The position numbers and the translations under genes are program-made. Shown piece after piece: positions 1-8,076 of a stretch of DNA of 47,862 nucleotides (its first letter is position 1; the number at the start of each line of letters is the position of its first letter). The DNA is from Amycolatopsis echigonensis (lineage in GTDB: Bacteria; Actinomycetota; Actinomycetes; Mycobacteriales; Pseudonocardiaceae), in contig NZ_JACJHR010000072.1 of assembly GCF_014174495.1 (NCBI RefSeq), forward strand, positions 1 to 47,862. Direction: 5' to 3'. Under the pieces are notes generated by a model that searched no databases, was not told where the DNA came from, and saw only the letters and a list, made by a program, of their open reading frames with translations.

Positions 1-426
1 ACCGCGCAGACCAGCGGGTTCGAAACGCTCGGTGCCGGGCAAGCGCGGGTAGCGGCAGGCCGCGACCGCGTTGCGCGCCTCCTCGACGCGGGAGATGTGC
101 GGCCAGACGATGCCGTACGCGCCGAGGTCGAGCGCCTGTTTCGCGTGCCACTGGCCGTGTTCCGCGCCGTTGACCGGCACGCGGACGAACGGGGTCGGCG
201 CCGGGGCGAGGGTGCCTGCTTCGAAGATGCGTCGCCGGTCGAGCAGGTACTGCAGGCTGTCGCGGAGGTTCGCGGCGTCCCACGGTTTGTGCTCGGCTTC
301 GAAGACCACTCCGTCGTAGGCCGAACCGGCGAAGTCGAGCGCCGCCGACGGCTCGGGCGGGGCGAAGGCCGCGAAGGCGGGCTTTCCCGACTCCAGGGCT
401 CCGATGACGCTATTCAGCCTGGCCAC
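1..426 (-). CDS. HpcH/HpaI-type aldolase (3' part cut by window edge)
   Basis: The first 142 codons are present; the C-terminal part lies beyond position 1. The translation starts VARLNSVIGALESGKPAFAAF and holds a DGVVFEAEH segment like the D-x-(V/I)-x-(I/L)-D-x-E-H core of class II 2-keto-3-deoxy acid aldolases. It also has a PVNGAEH strand and an AYGIVWPHISRVEEA segment like the substrate loop and helix of that TIM barrel. Family members cleave or form hydroxy-keto acids or act on citryl/malyl-CoA-like substrates with a divalent metal; the substrate here cannot be read. The GTG at 424-426 is favoured because it overlaps the end of the CoxG-like gene by 17 bases, which suggests coupled translation. 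Both genes leave the divergent promoter near 1000-1370. Confidence 0.8.
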   Translation of the reverse strand, partial: MARLNSVIGALESGKPAFAAFAPPEPSAALDFAGSAYDGVVFEAEHKPWDAANLRDSLQYLLDRRRIFEAGTLAPAPTPFVRVPVNGAEHGQWHAKQALDLGAYGIVWPHISRVEEARNAVAACRYPRLPGTERFEPAGLRG

Positions 427-982
427 TGCGCACCTCGCTCTGTTCGTTCTGTCGCTTGTGGATGATTCGCTGCCACCAGTCGCGCAGCCGCGCCCACAGC
501 GAGGGGCGCGCGGGCGGTTCGGCAGCGGCGTCGCCGGCGCACTTGCGCACCAGTTCGGCGGAGAAGTCCTTGGTCATCCGGGAAACCACCGCACCGGCAC
601 CGGCTTCGATGAGCGACGCGAGCTTCCCCGCGAGGCTCACCTGGCCGGTCACGCGGACGCGCGAACCCCCGGCCGCCGGATCCGGGACGACCCGGAAGGT
701 CGCGTGCGCCGAGAAGCGCGTGGCCCCCTGCCCGTCGCGGCCCTTCGCCGACAGCCGCCCTTCCCGCTCGGGCTCGTCCAGGTCCAGCGCGACCCGGGCG
801 CCGAAACGCACGCGCACCGCGCCGAACTTGACGACCAGCGTCCCGTCGAACGATCCGTCCTCGTGCGAAGCGCCAAGCTCGGCACCGCTGATGCACGACA
901 CCACCGCTCCGGGGTCGGACACGACCTCCCACACCCGCTCCGGCGGTGCGGGAACGGGGATCTCCTCGTCGATCTCGATCAC
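410..982 (-). CDS. CoxG-like SRPBCC-domain protein
   Basis: A 190-residue protein starting at GTG (980-982), preceded by a GAGGG-type ribosome site. Residues 1-145 have the SRPBCC/CoxG pattern: an N-terminal strand ending PVPAPPERVWEVV, a SCISGAEL segment, and a C-terminal helix with GAGAVVSRMTKDFSAELVRK. The tail (about 146-190) is proline- and arginine-rich, with a WARLRDWWQRIIHKR amphipathic stretch that could touch a membrane. CoxG proteins are linked to molybdenum hydroxylase maturation in Cox clusters, but the fold is a general hydrophobic-ligand pocket. No CO-dehydrogenase-type subunits are visible here, so a ligand-binding or accessory role is all that can be said. It is first in a leftward operon with the aldolase. 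Confidence 0.8.
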   Translation of the reverse strand: MIEIDEEIPVPAPPERVWEVVSDPGAVVSCISGAELGASHEDGSFDGTLVVKFGAVRVRFGARVALDLDEPEREGRLSAKGRDGQGATRFSAHATFRVVPDPAAGGSRVRVTGQVSLAGKLASLIEAGAGAVVSRMTKDFSAELVRKCAGDAAAEPPARPSLWARLRDWWQRIIHKRQNEQSEVRSGQAE

Positions 983-1032
983 AGCTCTGCCCTCGCTCGG
1001 CGGCTGCGCCCGTCACCGGGTCGACCGCCAGA

Positions 1033-1043
1033 TTGTTTAACAA
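1033..1043. promoter_or_regulatory. Operator palindrome 1 (GntR-type)
   Basis: TTGTTTAACAA is a perfect 5+1+5 dyad about 50 bases upstream of the CoxG start. It shares the TTGT/ACAA arms with the three dyads to its right. Confidence 0.5.
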
Positions 1044-1090
1044 CTTTGCGGCGGACCGTAGCAGCCCGCAGTGACGGTCGGCAAGAATTC

Positions 1091-1103
1091 CTTGTTGAAC
1101 AAG
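1091..1103. promoter_or_regulatory. Operator palindrome 2 (GntR-type)
   Basis: CTTGTTGAACAAG is a perfect 6+1+6 dyad. It is extended on both sides by GAAT and ATTC arms with a two-base offset. It is the best-formed of the four sites. Confidence 0.6.
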
Positions 1104-1138
1104 ATTCTCGACGTCACTCGATCTGCTCCCCGCTGAAT

Positions 1139-1151
1139 CTTGTAGGACAAG
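1139..1151. promoter_or_regulatory. Operator palindrome 3 (GntR-type)
   Basis: CTTGTAGGACAAG has perfect 5-base arms around a 3-base centre, matching the CTTGT/ACAAG arms of site 2. Confidence 0.55.
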
Positions 1152-1232
1152 AGTGGTCGGAGGATGTTCTCGCAGGTCGAGCGCGTGATCGCGGCGGATC
1201 GGACCGGGTGGAGAGGCGTCGGTGAACGCAAG

Positions 1233-1245
1233 ATTGTTAGACGAT
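1233..1245. promoter_or_regulatory. Operator palindrome 4 (GntR-type, imperfect)
   Basis: ATTGTTAGACGAT has one mismatch between its 5-base arms. It lies about 130 bases upstream of the transporter-operon start and is the weakest of the four. Confidence 0.4.
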
Positions 1246-1373
1246 TTGCGTCCTCGATGGTTGAAACACCGGCAATCGGCGCGTACGGTCGCTGACACTG
1301 TTCGACATTTCGGGTGTCCGCCCGGTCGCGTCGGTGCCCGTTCCGCTCCAGCGCAGCAGAGGAGTCGTCCCCT

Positions 1374-2270
1374 ATGGCCAGGACCTTGTCCGTCGCGGTG
1401 AAGGCCTACCCGCACACGGAGTTCGTCACCGCCCCCGGTTTCGCCCCCGGCGGCCGTCCCGTCGAGGTCGCGCACGCCGACCCGATCTACCGGGCGTTCG
1501 CGCCGATGGTGCGGGAACTGCGCTACGACGTCAGCGAACTCGCCCTCGCCACGTTCCTCCAGGCACGCGAAGCGGGCGTGCCGATCGCATTGCTTCCGGT
1601 CGTGCTCAGCGGCGACTTCCACCACCACTCGCTGACCCGCTGGCCCGGCTCCGCCGGATTCGCCCCGGCGGACCTGGCCGGAAAACGGGTCGGGGTGCGG
1701 GCCTACAGCCAGACCACCGGCCTGTGGGTGCGCGGCATCCTGCACGAGGAGTACGGCCTCGACGCCAAGGACGTCACCTGGGTGACCACCGAGGGACCGC
1801 ACGTCGCCGAGTACGCGGAACCGGCGAATGTCGAGCGCACGGAAGGAAAAGTGCTCGACGTCCTGCGCCGCGGCGAAGTCTCCGCCGCCGTCCTCGGCCC
1901 GCCCGCGCTCGACGGCGCGGAAGGCCCGCTGGTTCCGGTCATCCCGGACTGGCGCGCGGCCGAAGAAGCCTGGGGCGAACGGCACGGGACGGTGCCGATC
2001 AACCACCTGCTCACCGTCCGGCGAGACCTGCTCGAGGCCGAACCCGGCACGGTCGCCGAACTCTACAAGGCGTTCGGCACCCGCATCGAAGAACGCAAAG
2101 CCGCCGACGCCGAACCCGGGCCGCGTGTGCGCGCACTGCGCTTCGGCGTCACCGACGAACTCGTCGCCGGGCTCCAGGTCGCGATCGACTACGCGCTGCA
2201 GCAGAACGTCATCCGCACCCCGGTGACCGTGGCCGAACTTCTCGACGACTTCTCCCGCCACCTCGCCTGA
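1374..2270 (+). CDS. 4,5-dihydroxyphthalate decarboxylase-like protein
   Basis: A 298-residue protein. The ATG at 1374 is chosen because AGAGGAG (1358-1364) sits nine bases upstream. It has the periplasmic-binding-protein fold seen in 4,5-dihydroxyphthalate decarboxylases. Landmarks are YDVSELALATFL (about 50-61), the GDFHHHSLTR segment, DLAGKRVGVRAYSQTT, WVRGILHEEYG and the following VTWVTTEGPHV. All resemble remembered Pht5/OphC decarboxylase blocks. There is no signal peptide or lipobox, which argues for a cytoplasmic enzyme rather than a second solute receptor for the ABC importer downstream. It is first in a five-gene operon, followed after 20 bases by an amidohydrolase. The true substrate is unknown; a ring decarboxylation is inference. 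Confidence 0.7.
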   Translation: MARTLSVAVKAYPHTEFVTAPGFAPGGRPVEVAHADPIYRAFAPMVRELRYDVSELALATFLQAREAGVPIALLPVVLSGDFHHHSLTRWPGSAGFAPADLAGKRVGVRAYSQTTGLWVRGILHEEYGLDAKDVTWVTTEGPHVAEYAEPANVERTEGKVLDVLRRGEVSAAVLGPPALDGAEGPLVPVIPDWRAAEEAWGERHGTVPINHLLTVRRDLLEAEPGTVAELYKAFGTRIEERKAADAEPGPRVRALRFGVTDELVAGLQVAIDYALQQNVIRTPVTVAELLDDFSRHLA

Positions 2271-2290
2271 GCCCACCGAAAGCAGAGCCC

Positions 2291-3154
2291 ATGTTCCGCG
2301 TCGACACGCACACGCACATCATTTCCCCGGATACCGCCGCGTATCCGCCCGCGCCGCTGGGCGGGCACCGCTCCGACTGGTCCCGGGAACGCCCGGCCGA
2401 CATCGACGGCCTGCTGCGCGAAGCGGACGCCGCCGAGGTTGACCACCTGGTCCTCGTGCAGGCCTCGACGGTCTACGGCTTCGACAACAGCTACGTCGCC
2501 GACCAGCTCGCCCGGCACCCCGACCGGCTGAGCGGCGTCTGCTCGGTCGATTTCCTTTCGCCCCAAGCCGTCGACGACCTCGCCCGCTGGATCGACGAAC
2601 GCGGCTTCTCCGGCGTCCGTATCCGGGCCGCCGACGGGACGACCGCCGTGCCGACGCCCGGCCGCGGCCTCGACGACGACCGGATGACGCCGGTGTGGCA
2701 GTTCCTGTCCGACCGCCGCGTCCCGGTCTGCGTCCAGATGCACGCCGAACACACCCCGATCCTGGCCGGACTGCTCGAGGCGTACCCGGGCCTGACCGTC
2801 GTACTCGACCACGCGGCCCGCCCCGATCTCGGCGACGGCGTGCTGCCGTATCCGGCGCTCGCGCGGCTGCGCGACAGCGGCCGGGTCTTCGTGAAACTCA
2901 CCCCGCCCGCCGTTCTGCGAGCCCAGCGCGAAGCCGGATCCGCCACCCCGATCGTGCGCACACTGGTCGAGGAATTCGGCGCCGACCACGTCATGTGGGG
3001 CTCGAACTTCCCTGCCTCGGCGGGCGCGCTGGGGGAGCTGGCGGACCTCGTGCGGGCGCAGCTTCCCGCGCTCGACGACGCCAAGCGGGCCCTCGTCGCA
3101 GGCGGCACTGCCGCGCGGTTGTACGGCGTGGCAGCCACGACGGGGGGACAGTGA
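2291..3154 (+). CDS. Amidohydrolase (amidohydrolase-2 family)
   Basis: A 287-residue TIM-barrel metallohydrolase. The N-terminal VDTHTHI (D-x-H-x-H, residues 4-10) gives the first metal ligands. The CVQMHAEH and VVLDHAARPD segments carry further conserved His and Asp, and VMWGSNFPAS near the C-terminus corresponds to the family's terminal W-G-(S/T)-D/N-(Y/F)-P motif. Relatives include lactonases such as 2-pyrone-4,6-dicarboxylate hydrolase and ACMSD-type decarboxylases. The size fits the lactonase group. The canonical Asp of the WGSD motif is Asn here (WGSN), a point against simple assignment. The TGA at 3152-3154 overlaps the GTG start of the lipoprotein gene, so translation is coupled. Confidence 0.8.
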   Translation: MFRVDTHTHIISPDTAAYPPAPLGGHRSDWSRERPADIDGLLREADAAEVDHLVLVQASTVYGFDNSYVADQLARHPDRLSGVCSVDFLSPQAVDDLARWIDERGFSGVRIRAADGTTAVPTPGRGLDDDRMTPVWQFLSDRRVPVCVQMHAEHTPILAGLLEAYPGLTVVLDHAARPDLGDGVLPYPALARLRDSGRVFVKLTPPAVLRAQREAGSATPIVRTLVEEFGADHVMWGSNFPASAGALGELADLVRAQLPALDDAKRALVAGGTAARLYGVAATTGGQ

Positions 3155-4224
3155 GAACCGTGCGTACCCGTCGGAAGACCGTGCTGGCCGCGTTGGCGGC
3201 CGTGGTCGCGCTGCTCGGCGCGGGGTGCAGCAAGCCGCCGCCCGCGCCGGACGCCCGCAACCTCGCCGAGCTTTACCAGGCGGCGAAGAAAGAGGGCCAG
3301 GTCATCTGGTTCGCGCCGAAGCCGGAAGCCCAGATGCGGCCCGCGATCAAGGCGTTCGAAAAGAAATATCCCGGCATCACGGTCAAATACACCAACAAGA
3401 AGGCCCCGGACCTCGTCACCCAGCTCAATGTCGAACAGGCCGCCGGCCGCGTGAGCTTCGACGTGTCCAACGCGGGCGGGCTGACCGTGCTGCCGTCGGT
3501 GGACATGGCCGCGAAGGTCGACTGGAGCCGGTACGGCGTGCCAGGGAACCAGATCTTCGACGGCAACTTCGTCTACGTGTGGGCCGTGCCGAAGGTCTGG
3601 GCGTACAACACGACCGCCGTGCCCGCCGCCGACGCGCCGCACAGCTGGAACGACGTGCTGTCCCCGCAGTGGGGCGGCGGCAAGCTCACGATCGAGTCGC
3701 GCGGGTCGTTCATGACCGTGTGGGAGCAGGACAAGACGCTGGGCGCCGGACCCGGGCTGGCGTTCTCCGCGAAGCTGGCCAAGCAAAGCCCGCACTACAC
3801 GGACAACACGACCCAAGCGCACACCAACATCGTCTCCGGACAGACCCCGCTCGGCACAGACCTGATCAACCTCGTGCTCTCGGACAAAGCGAAGGGCGCC
3901 CCGGTCGCGGTCGCCCCGATCGGGCCGACCAACGCCAACAAGGCCTACCTGTTCGCGCCCGAGGGCTCGCCGCACCCGGCGGCCGGGCGGCTGCTCACCG
4001 CGTTCCTCGCCTCCGCCGCGGGCCAGAAGGCGCTCGCCGGCAGCTACAACTCGATCATCCCGACCGAGACCGACTGTTCGAAGGCTGCCCTCGCCAACCG
4101 CGTCGTCCGCGCGCTCTGCGCCGCCGGGGTCCAGTGGCACAGCGAGACCGACATCCAGCAGTACCAGCGGTTCGCCGATTTCTTCCCCCAGGTCGAGAAG
4201 GCCTTGGGCACCGACGTGAACTGA
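3151..4224 (+). CDS. ABC importer solute-binding lipoprotein (Fe(III)-type family)
   Basis: A 357-residue lipoprotein starting at GTG 3151, which overlaps the upstream stop; a second in-frame GTG at 3160 is possible. The n-region RTRRKT, a hydrophobic run and the lipobox LLGAGC (Cys26) give a lipoprotein signal. The mature part follows family-1 extracellular binding proteins of the Fe(III)/aminoethylphosphonate type: AKKEGQVIWFAP, FEKKYPGITVKY, a YVWAVPKVWAYNT hinge and WNDVLSPQWGGGKL. It delivers its ligand to the fused permease and ATPase downstream. The catabolic neighbours suggest an organic acid rather than iron (inference). Confidence 0.9.
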   Translation: MRTVRTRRKTVLAALAAVVALLGAGCSKPPPAPDARNLAELYQAAKKEGQVIWFAPKPEAQMRPAIKAFEKKYPGITVKYTNKKAPDLVTQLNVEQAAGRVSFDVSNAGGLTVLPSVDMAAKVDWSRYGVPGNQIFDGNFVYVWAVPKVWAYNTTAVPAADAPHSWNDVLSPQWGGGKLTIESRGSFMTVWEQDKTLGAGPGLAFSAKLAKQSPHYTDNTTQAHTNIVSGQTPLGTDLINLVLSDKAKGAPVAVAPIGPTNANKAYLFAPEGSPHPAAGRLLTAFLASAAGQKALAGSYNSIIPTETDCSKAALANRVVRALCAAGVQWHSETDIQQYQRFADFFPQVEKALGTDVN

Positions 4225-4246
4225 AATCCCCTTGGAGACTCCGACG

Positions 4247-6001
4247 ATGCAGTCCGCCACCAGGGCCGCCCCCGCCGCACCCCCGCGCCCGCCCGCCGAA
4301 CCCGCCCGCCCGCGCCGCCGCGGCCGCGTCCGCACCGGCCTCAACATCGCCATCGGCCTGTTCCTCGCCTACCTCGTGGTGTTCCCGCTGGGCATGCTGA
4401 TCTACAGCAGCCTCAAGAGCGCCGAACTGAAGCTGCCCTTCGACATCCCCGGGTTCACCCTCGACAACTTCGTCAAGATCTTCTCCTCGCCGCGAGTGCT
4501 CGAAGTAGCCCTCAACTCGGCGATCTTCGTGGTCGGCACCGTCGCGGTGGCGCTGGTGATCAGCGTCAGCCTTGCCTACCTCTTCGAACGCACCGACCTG
4601 CCGGGCCGCCGCGTGCTGGCACCGAGCGCGCTGGCGCCGATGGGTGTGCCCGCGACCGTGATGGCGGTCGCCTGGGTGCTCGCGGCCAATCCCGCCAACG
4701 GCCCGCTCGCACTGCTCGTCGAGCGCGTCTTCGGAATTTCGGTCACCATCTATTCGCTGCCCGGCATGATCCTGGTGGCCGGCATCTTCGGCGTGCCCAG
4801 CATGTACCTGATGCTCGCGCCGACCTTCGCCCGCCTCAACCTCGAATTCGAAGAGGCCGCGGCCACCTCGGGCGCCGGGTGGCTGACCCGCACCCGCAAG
4901 ATCGTCCTGCCGCTCACCCTGCCCGGCATGAGCGCGGCCGCGATGCTGCTGGCCGTCATCGCTCTCGAAGAGTTCGCGATCCCGTCCATTCTCGGGACCC
5001 CGCACCAGATCTTCGTGTTCAGCAGTCTCGTGCAGGCGGCGCTGCAGCCGCCGTCGGGCATGTCGGACTACGGGCTCGCCAGTGCCTACGGCGTCCTGCT
5101 GGTGCTGCTGTCCCTGGTGATGATCGCGCTCTACCGGCGGCAGACGCGGGAATCGCACCGCTTCAAAGTGGTCAGCGGCAAGGGATACCGGTCGGCACCG
5201 GTGCGGCTGGGCCGGTGGCGCTACCCGGCGGCCGCGATCGTGACGCTCTACGTGCTCGTCGCGATCGTCGTCCCGATCCTGACTCTCGTGTGGACCAGCC
5301 TGACGCCGTTCTTGCAACCGATCAGCTTGCACAGCCTCGGCAGCCTCGGTTTCGCCAACTACGGCACGATTTTCACTGACCCGAACCTGACCCACGCGGT
5401 GGTCAACACCCTGGTCATCAGCCTCGTCACGGCGACCCTGACCGCCGGGTTCGGCCTGTGGCTGGCGTTGGCCTCCGAACGAGGCGGGCGGGCTGGGCGC
5501 GCGCTGTTCGACCTGTCGTTCCTCGTGTTCGCCGTGCCGAGCGTCGTGCTCGGCGTCGCGGTGCTGTTCCTCTACCTGTTCCTGCCGATCCCGGTCTACG
5601 GCACGATCTGGATCATCGTCATCGCGCTCACCACGCGTTACATCCCGCGCGCGTCGCGGATGCTGCAAACCTCCCTGCTGCAACTGGATGGCGGGCTCGA
5701 AGAGGTGGGCCGGGTGTCCGGCGCCCGGCACGGCACCGTGCTGCGCCGGGTGGTGCTGCCGCTCGTCGCGCCGTCGGTGACGCGCACCTGGCTCTGGGTC
5801 TTCGCGAACGCGCTGGGCGAGCTCCCGATCGCGCTGCTTCTGTCCAATTCGGACAACCGCACCGTCGTAGTGCTGCTGTGGGACATGATCGGCGAAAGCG
5901 CGAACTACCCCGAGGCCAGCGCGCTGGCCGTGCTCCTGCTCGCCGTCTCCGCCGGTTCCGTGTGGTGGGTCAACCGCCGCGGCTTCCAACAACACATCTG
6001 A
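4247..6001 (+). CDS. ABC importer permease, two fused transmembrane units (FbpB-type)
   Basis: A 584-residue inner-membrane protein with about 12 transmembrane helices. It is an internal duplication of the binding-protein-dependent permease unit. Both halves carry the EAA loop that docks the ATPase: EEAAATSGAGWLTRTRKIVLP (about residues 204-224) and the later LEEVGRVSGARHGTVLRRVVLP block. The ATG at 4247 is preferred over an in-frame TTG at 4232, because the TTG lies inside the GGAG ribosome site (4234-4237). The N-terminus is Pro/Arg-rich and cytoplasmic. The fusion makes a single gene supply the whole membrane channel, as in Fe(III)-type importers. Confidence 0.92.
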   Translation: MQSATRAAPAAPPRPPAEPARPRRRGRVRTGLNIAIGLFLAYLVVFPLGMLIYSSLKSAELKLPFDIPGFTLDNFVKIFSSPRVLEVALNSAIFVVGTVAVALVISVSLAYLFERTDLPGRRVLAPSALAPMGVPATVMAVAWVLAANPANGPLALLVERVFGISVTIYSLPGMILVAGIFGVPSMYLMLAPTFARLNLEFEEAAATSGAGWLTRTRKIVLPLTLPGMSAAAMLLAVIALEEFAIPSILGTPHQIFVFSSLVQAALQPPSGMSDYGLASAYGVLLVLLSLVMIALYRRQTRESHRFKVVSGKGYRSAPVRLGRWRYPAAAIVTLYVLVAIVVPILTLVWTSLTPFLQPISLHSLGSLGFANYGTIFTDPNLTHAVVNTLVISLVTATLTAGFGLWLALASERGGRAGRALFDLSFLVFAVPSVVLGVAVLFLYLFLPIPVYGTIWIIVIALTTRYIPRASRMLQTSLLQLDGGLEEVGRVSGARHGTVLRRVVLPLVAPSVTRTWLWVFANALGELPIALLLSNSDNRTVVVLLWDMIGESANYPEASALAVLLLAVSAGSVWWVNRRGFQQHI

Positions 6002-6007
6002 GGTGTC

Positions 6008-7135
6008 GTGACCATGCAGAACACCGAGCACGCCGTGGCGATCTCCGGTCTCGAGAAGCGGTTCGCCCGGAAGCAGAGCGCCGAGGTGAGCCTCGCCGTC
6101 GACAACGTCGGTTTCACCGTGCCCCGCGGCGGCTTCTTCACCATGCTGGGCCCGAGCGGCTGCGGCAAAACCACCACGCTGCGCTGCCTGGCCGGGCTCG
6201 AAAGCGCCGACCGCGGCGAAATCTCCATGAACGGCAAGGCCGTCTTCTCCTCGGCGGCCCGCCGGGACGTGGCGCCCGAGGACCGTCCGATCGCGATGGT
6301 GCCGCAGTCCTACGGGATCTGGCCGCACATGAAAGTCTTCGACAACGCGGCCTTCCCGCTCCGCTACGGCCGCAAGACCTGCTCCCGCAGCGAGGCCCGG
6401 ACGCGAGTGCTCGCGATGCTGGAACAAGTCGGCCTGTCCGAATACGCGGACCGGTGGTCGACCCAGCTGAGCGGCGGGCAGCAGCAGCGCCTGGCACTCG
6501 CCCGCGCCCTGCTGTGCGAACCGGAAGTCCTGCTGCTGGACGAGCCACTGTCCAATCTGGACGCGAAACTCCGGTCGCAGCTGCGGGCCGAGTTGCGGTC
6601 CTTTCAGCAGAAGTTCGGCGTCACCACGATTTACGTGACGCACGACCAGGGTGAGGCGCTGGCGATGTCGGACACCATCGTCGTGATGAACCGCGGCCGG
6701 GTCGAGCAAATCGGTTCGCCGGCGGAGATCTACGACTCGCCCGCGTCCCGGTTCGTCGCCGATTTCGTGGGCAGCGCCAACCTCGTCCCCGGAGTCGTCG
6801 ACGGCCCGCCACGCCGCGTGGCGGAAGTGAAGACTGCCATTGGCGTCATGCGCTGCGAGCGTTTCGCCGCGCCGCCCGCCCAGGTCCGCGACGTGCACGT
6901 CTGCATCCGCCCCGAGCACGTCCGGATCGTGCCAGGAACCTCGGACGCCGGTGAACTCAACCGATTCCCAGCGCGCGTCATCTCCACCGAATACCTCGGC
7001 GACCGGCTCGAAGTGGTCGCCACCGTAGGCGACGTCGAATTCCGCGCCCACGCCGACGCGCACTTGCGGATCCGGCCGGGCGACGACGTCGGAGTCGTGC
7101 TGGATCCCGAGTGGACCGTGGCGCTCTGGTCCTGA
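6008..7135 (+). CDS. ABC importer ATPase (FbpC/PotA-type)
   Basis: A 375-residue ATPase. Walker A is GPSGCGKTT, the signature is LSGGQQQRLALARAL, Walker B is VLLLDEPLSNLDA, and the H-loop His follows in VTHDQGEAL. The C-terminal ~130 residues form a TOBE-like domain, with the CIRPEHVRI segment typical of importer ATPases. Start is GTG 6008; an ATG two codons later (6014) is an alternative. It is last in the operon and its stop is one base from the stop of the convergent GntR gene. It powers uptake through the fused permease upstream. Confidence 0.93.
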   Translation: MTMQNTEHAVAISGLEKRFARKQSAEVSLAVDNVGFTVPRGGFFTMLGPSGCGKTTTLRCLAGLESADRGEISMNGKAVFSSAARRDVAPEDRPIAMVPQSYGIWPHMKVFDNAAFPLRYGRKTCSRSEARTRVLAMLEQVGLSEYADRWSTQLSGGQQQRLALARALLCEPEVLLLDEPLSNLDAKLRSQLRAELRSFQQKFGVTTIYVTHDQGEALAMSDTIVVMNRGRVEQIGSPAEIYDSPASRFVADFVGSANLVPGVVDGPPRRVAEVKTAIGVMRCERFAAPPAQVRDVHVCIRPEHVRIVPGTSDAGELNRFPARVISTEYLGDRLEVVATVGDVEFRAHADAHLRIRPGDDVGVVLDPEWTVALWS

Positions 7136-7136
7136 C

Positions 7137-7823
7137 CTACTCGCCGGAGAACGTCAGTTGGAGAGCACGGCGGACCGCGGACAGGTGATGACGCATCGCC
7201 GCGGCCGCCGCCTCCGGGTTGTGCGTGACGATGCCGGCGAGGATCGCTTCGTGCTCGTGGACCACCGTCGCCCGCGGCCGCGAACGGTCCATGTCGCGGT
7301 ACTGCCGCAGCACCAGCGGATACAGCAGGCTGTCGACGAAGCGGGTGAGTGTCGACTGTCGTGCCGCCTGGCGCACCTGCTCGTGGAAGGAGCGGTTGAG
7401 CGCGGAGTACTCGTCCCGGCCGTCAGATTCCCGGCCCGCCCACATCCGCTCGCAGGTCGCGGTCATCTCCGCGATGTCCTCGTCAGTAGCGCGCTCGGCT
7501 GCCTTCGCCGCCAGGGCCGCTTCCAGAATCTCGCGGGTCTCGAGGATCTCGATCGCCTCATCCTCGGAAAACGACCGCGTCCGCGCACTGCGGTTCGCCT
7601 CCGCCGTGACGTAACCCTCCTGCGCGAGCCGGGCCAGCACCGACCGGATCGTGCCGCGCGAGACCTCGAGCCTGCTGGTGAGGTCGGCTTCGGTGAGCCG
7701 CGCGTCGGGAGCGTACTGTCCGGAGAGGATCAGCTCGCGGAGATCGTGGTAAGCCCGCGCTGTCCGGGTGGCACCGGGATCCGCGCTCTCCACGCGCGAG
7801 TCCTGCGCCTTGTCCACCGTCAT
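7137..7823 (-). CDS. GntR-family regulator with FCD ligand domain
   Basis: A 228-residue regulator. The N-terminal winged helix (about 20-85) includes LRELILSGQYAPDARLTEADL and VSRGTIRSVLARLAQEGYV. The C-terminal all-helical FCD domain includes the metal/carboxylate-site pattern NRSFHEQV and HEAILAGI / MRHHLSAV. The ATG at 7823 is chosen over one at 7841, because GGGAGG lies between them at ideal spacing for 7823. FCD regulators usually sense carboxylates and bind TNGT-N-ACNA-type palindromes. Four such sites lie in the divergent promoter at 1033-1245, so it most likely controls both flanking operons. It is convergent with the ATPase gene. Confidence 0.93.
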   Translation of the reverse strand: MTVDKAQDSRVESADPGATRTARAYHDLRELILSGQYAPDARLTEADLTSRLEVSRGTIRSVLARLAQEGYVTAEANRSARTRSFSEDEAIEILETREILEAALAAKAAERATDEDIAEMTATCERMWAGRESDGRDEYSALNRSFHEQVRQAARQSTLTRFVDSLLYPLVLRQYRDMDRSRPRATVVHEHEAILAGIVTHNPEAAAAAMRHHLSAVRRALQLTFSGE

Positions 7824-7841
7824 CGCAGGCAAACCTCCCAC

Positions 7842-8076
7842 ACCGCGCCGTCCGATCGCCTGATCTTAACCCGCCTCCGTGGCCTGGCTGGCGTACTGAA
7901 CGTCCGTCCGCCTGTCGATCACTGAAGCCGGGCGAGGGCATCCCCCGAGAAGTCCGCGACAGTACGGATCGACGTGTCTTCGGAGGCGGCGAGCGAGCAC
8001 GGGCGGCAACGTCCTGTGCACCTGGTTCTCAGTAGGGCCTATTCGCCGTGCCAGAACGCGGGTCAGCCTTATCGTT
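7842..8076. other. Non-coding stretch upstream of the GntR gene
   Basis: This 235-base interval carries the GntR promoter on its left side. No protein with recognisable similarity is seen in any frame. Its right side leads into the SDR fragment but does not encode the missing SDR N-terminus in the matching frame. Confidence 0.5.

Larger units (their letters stand above)
983..1373. promoter_or_regulatory. Divergent intergenic region with four GntR-like operator palindromes
   Basis: This 391-base non-coding stretch separates the leftward CoxG/aldolase operon from the rightward transporter operon. It holds four related dyads of the TTGT-N-ACAA class at 1033-1043, 1091-1103, 1139-1151 and 1233-1245. 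Base composition is visibly more AT-rich around these sites than in the flanking genes. No convincing ORF is seen in it. The likely ligand is the GntR regulator at 7137-7823 (inference). Confidence 0.6.

Noticed and set aside
410..982. Inference of a complete CO-dehydrogenase (Cox) cluster from the CoxG-like gene
   Set aside because: No CoxL/M/S-like subunits are visible; the SRPBCC fold alone does not imply CO oxidation.
4055..7063. Very long open frame on the minus strand opposite the permease and ATPase genes
   Set aside because: It is Arg/His/Asp/Gly-rich with no domain and mirrors the codon bias of the real genes on the plus strand; a GC-rich artefact.
3151..7135. Iron uptake as the role of the Fe(III)-type ABC importer
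   Set aside because: No DtxR/Fur-like site or siderophore gene is seen, and the operon begins with two catabolic enzymes. The family name alone is weak evidence.
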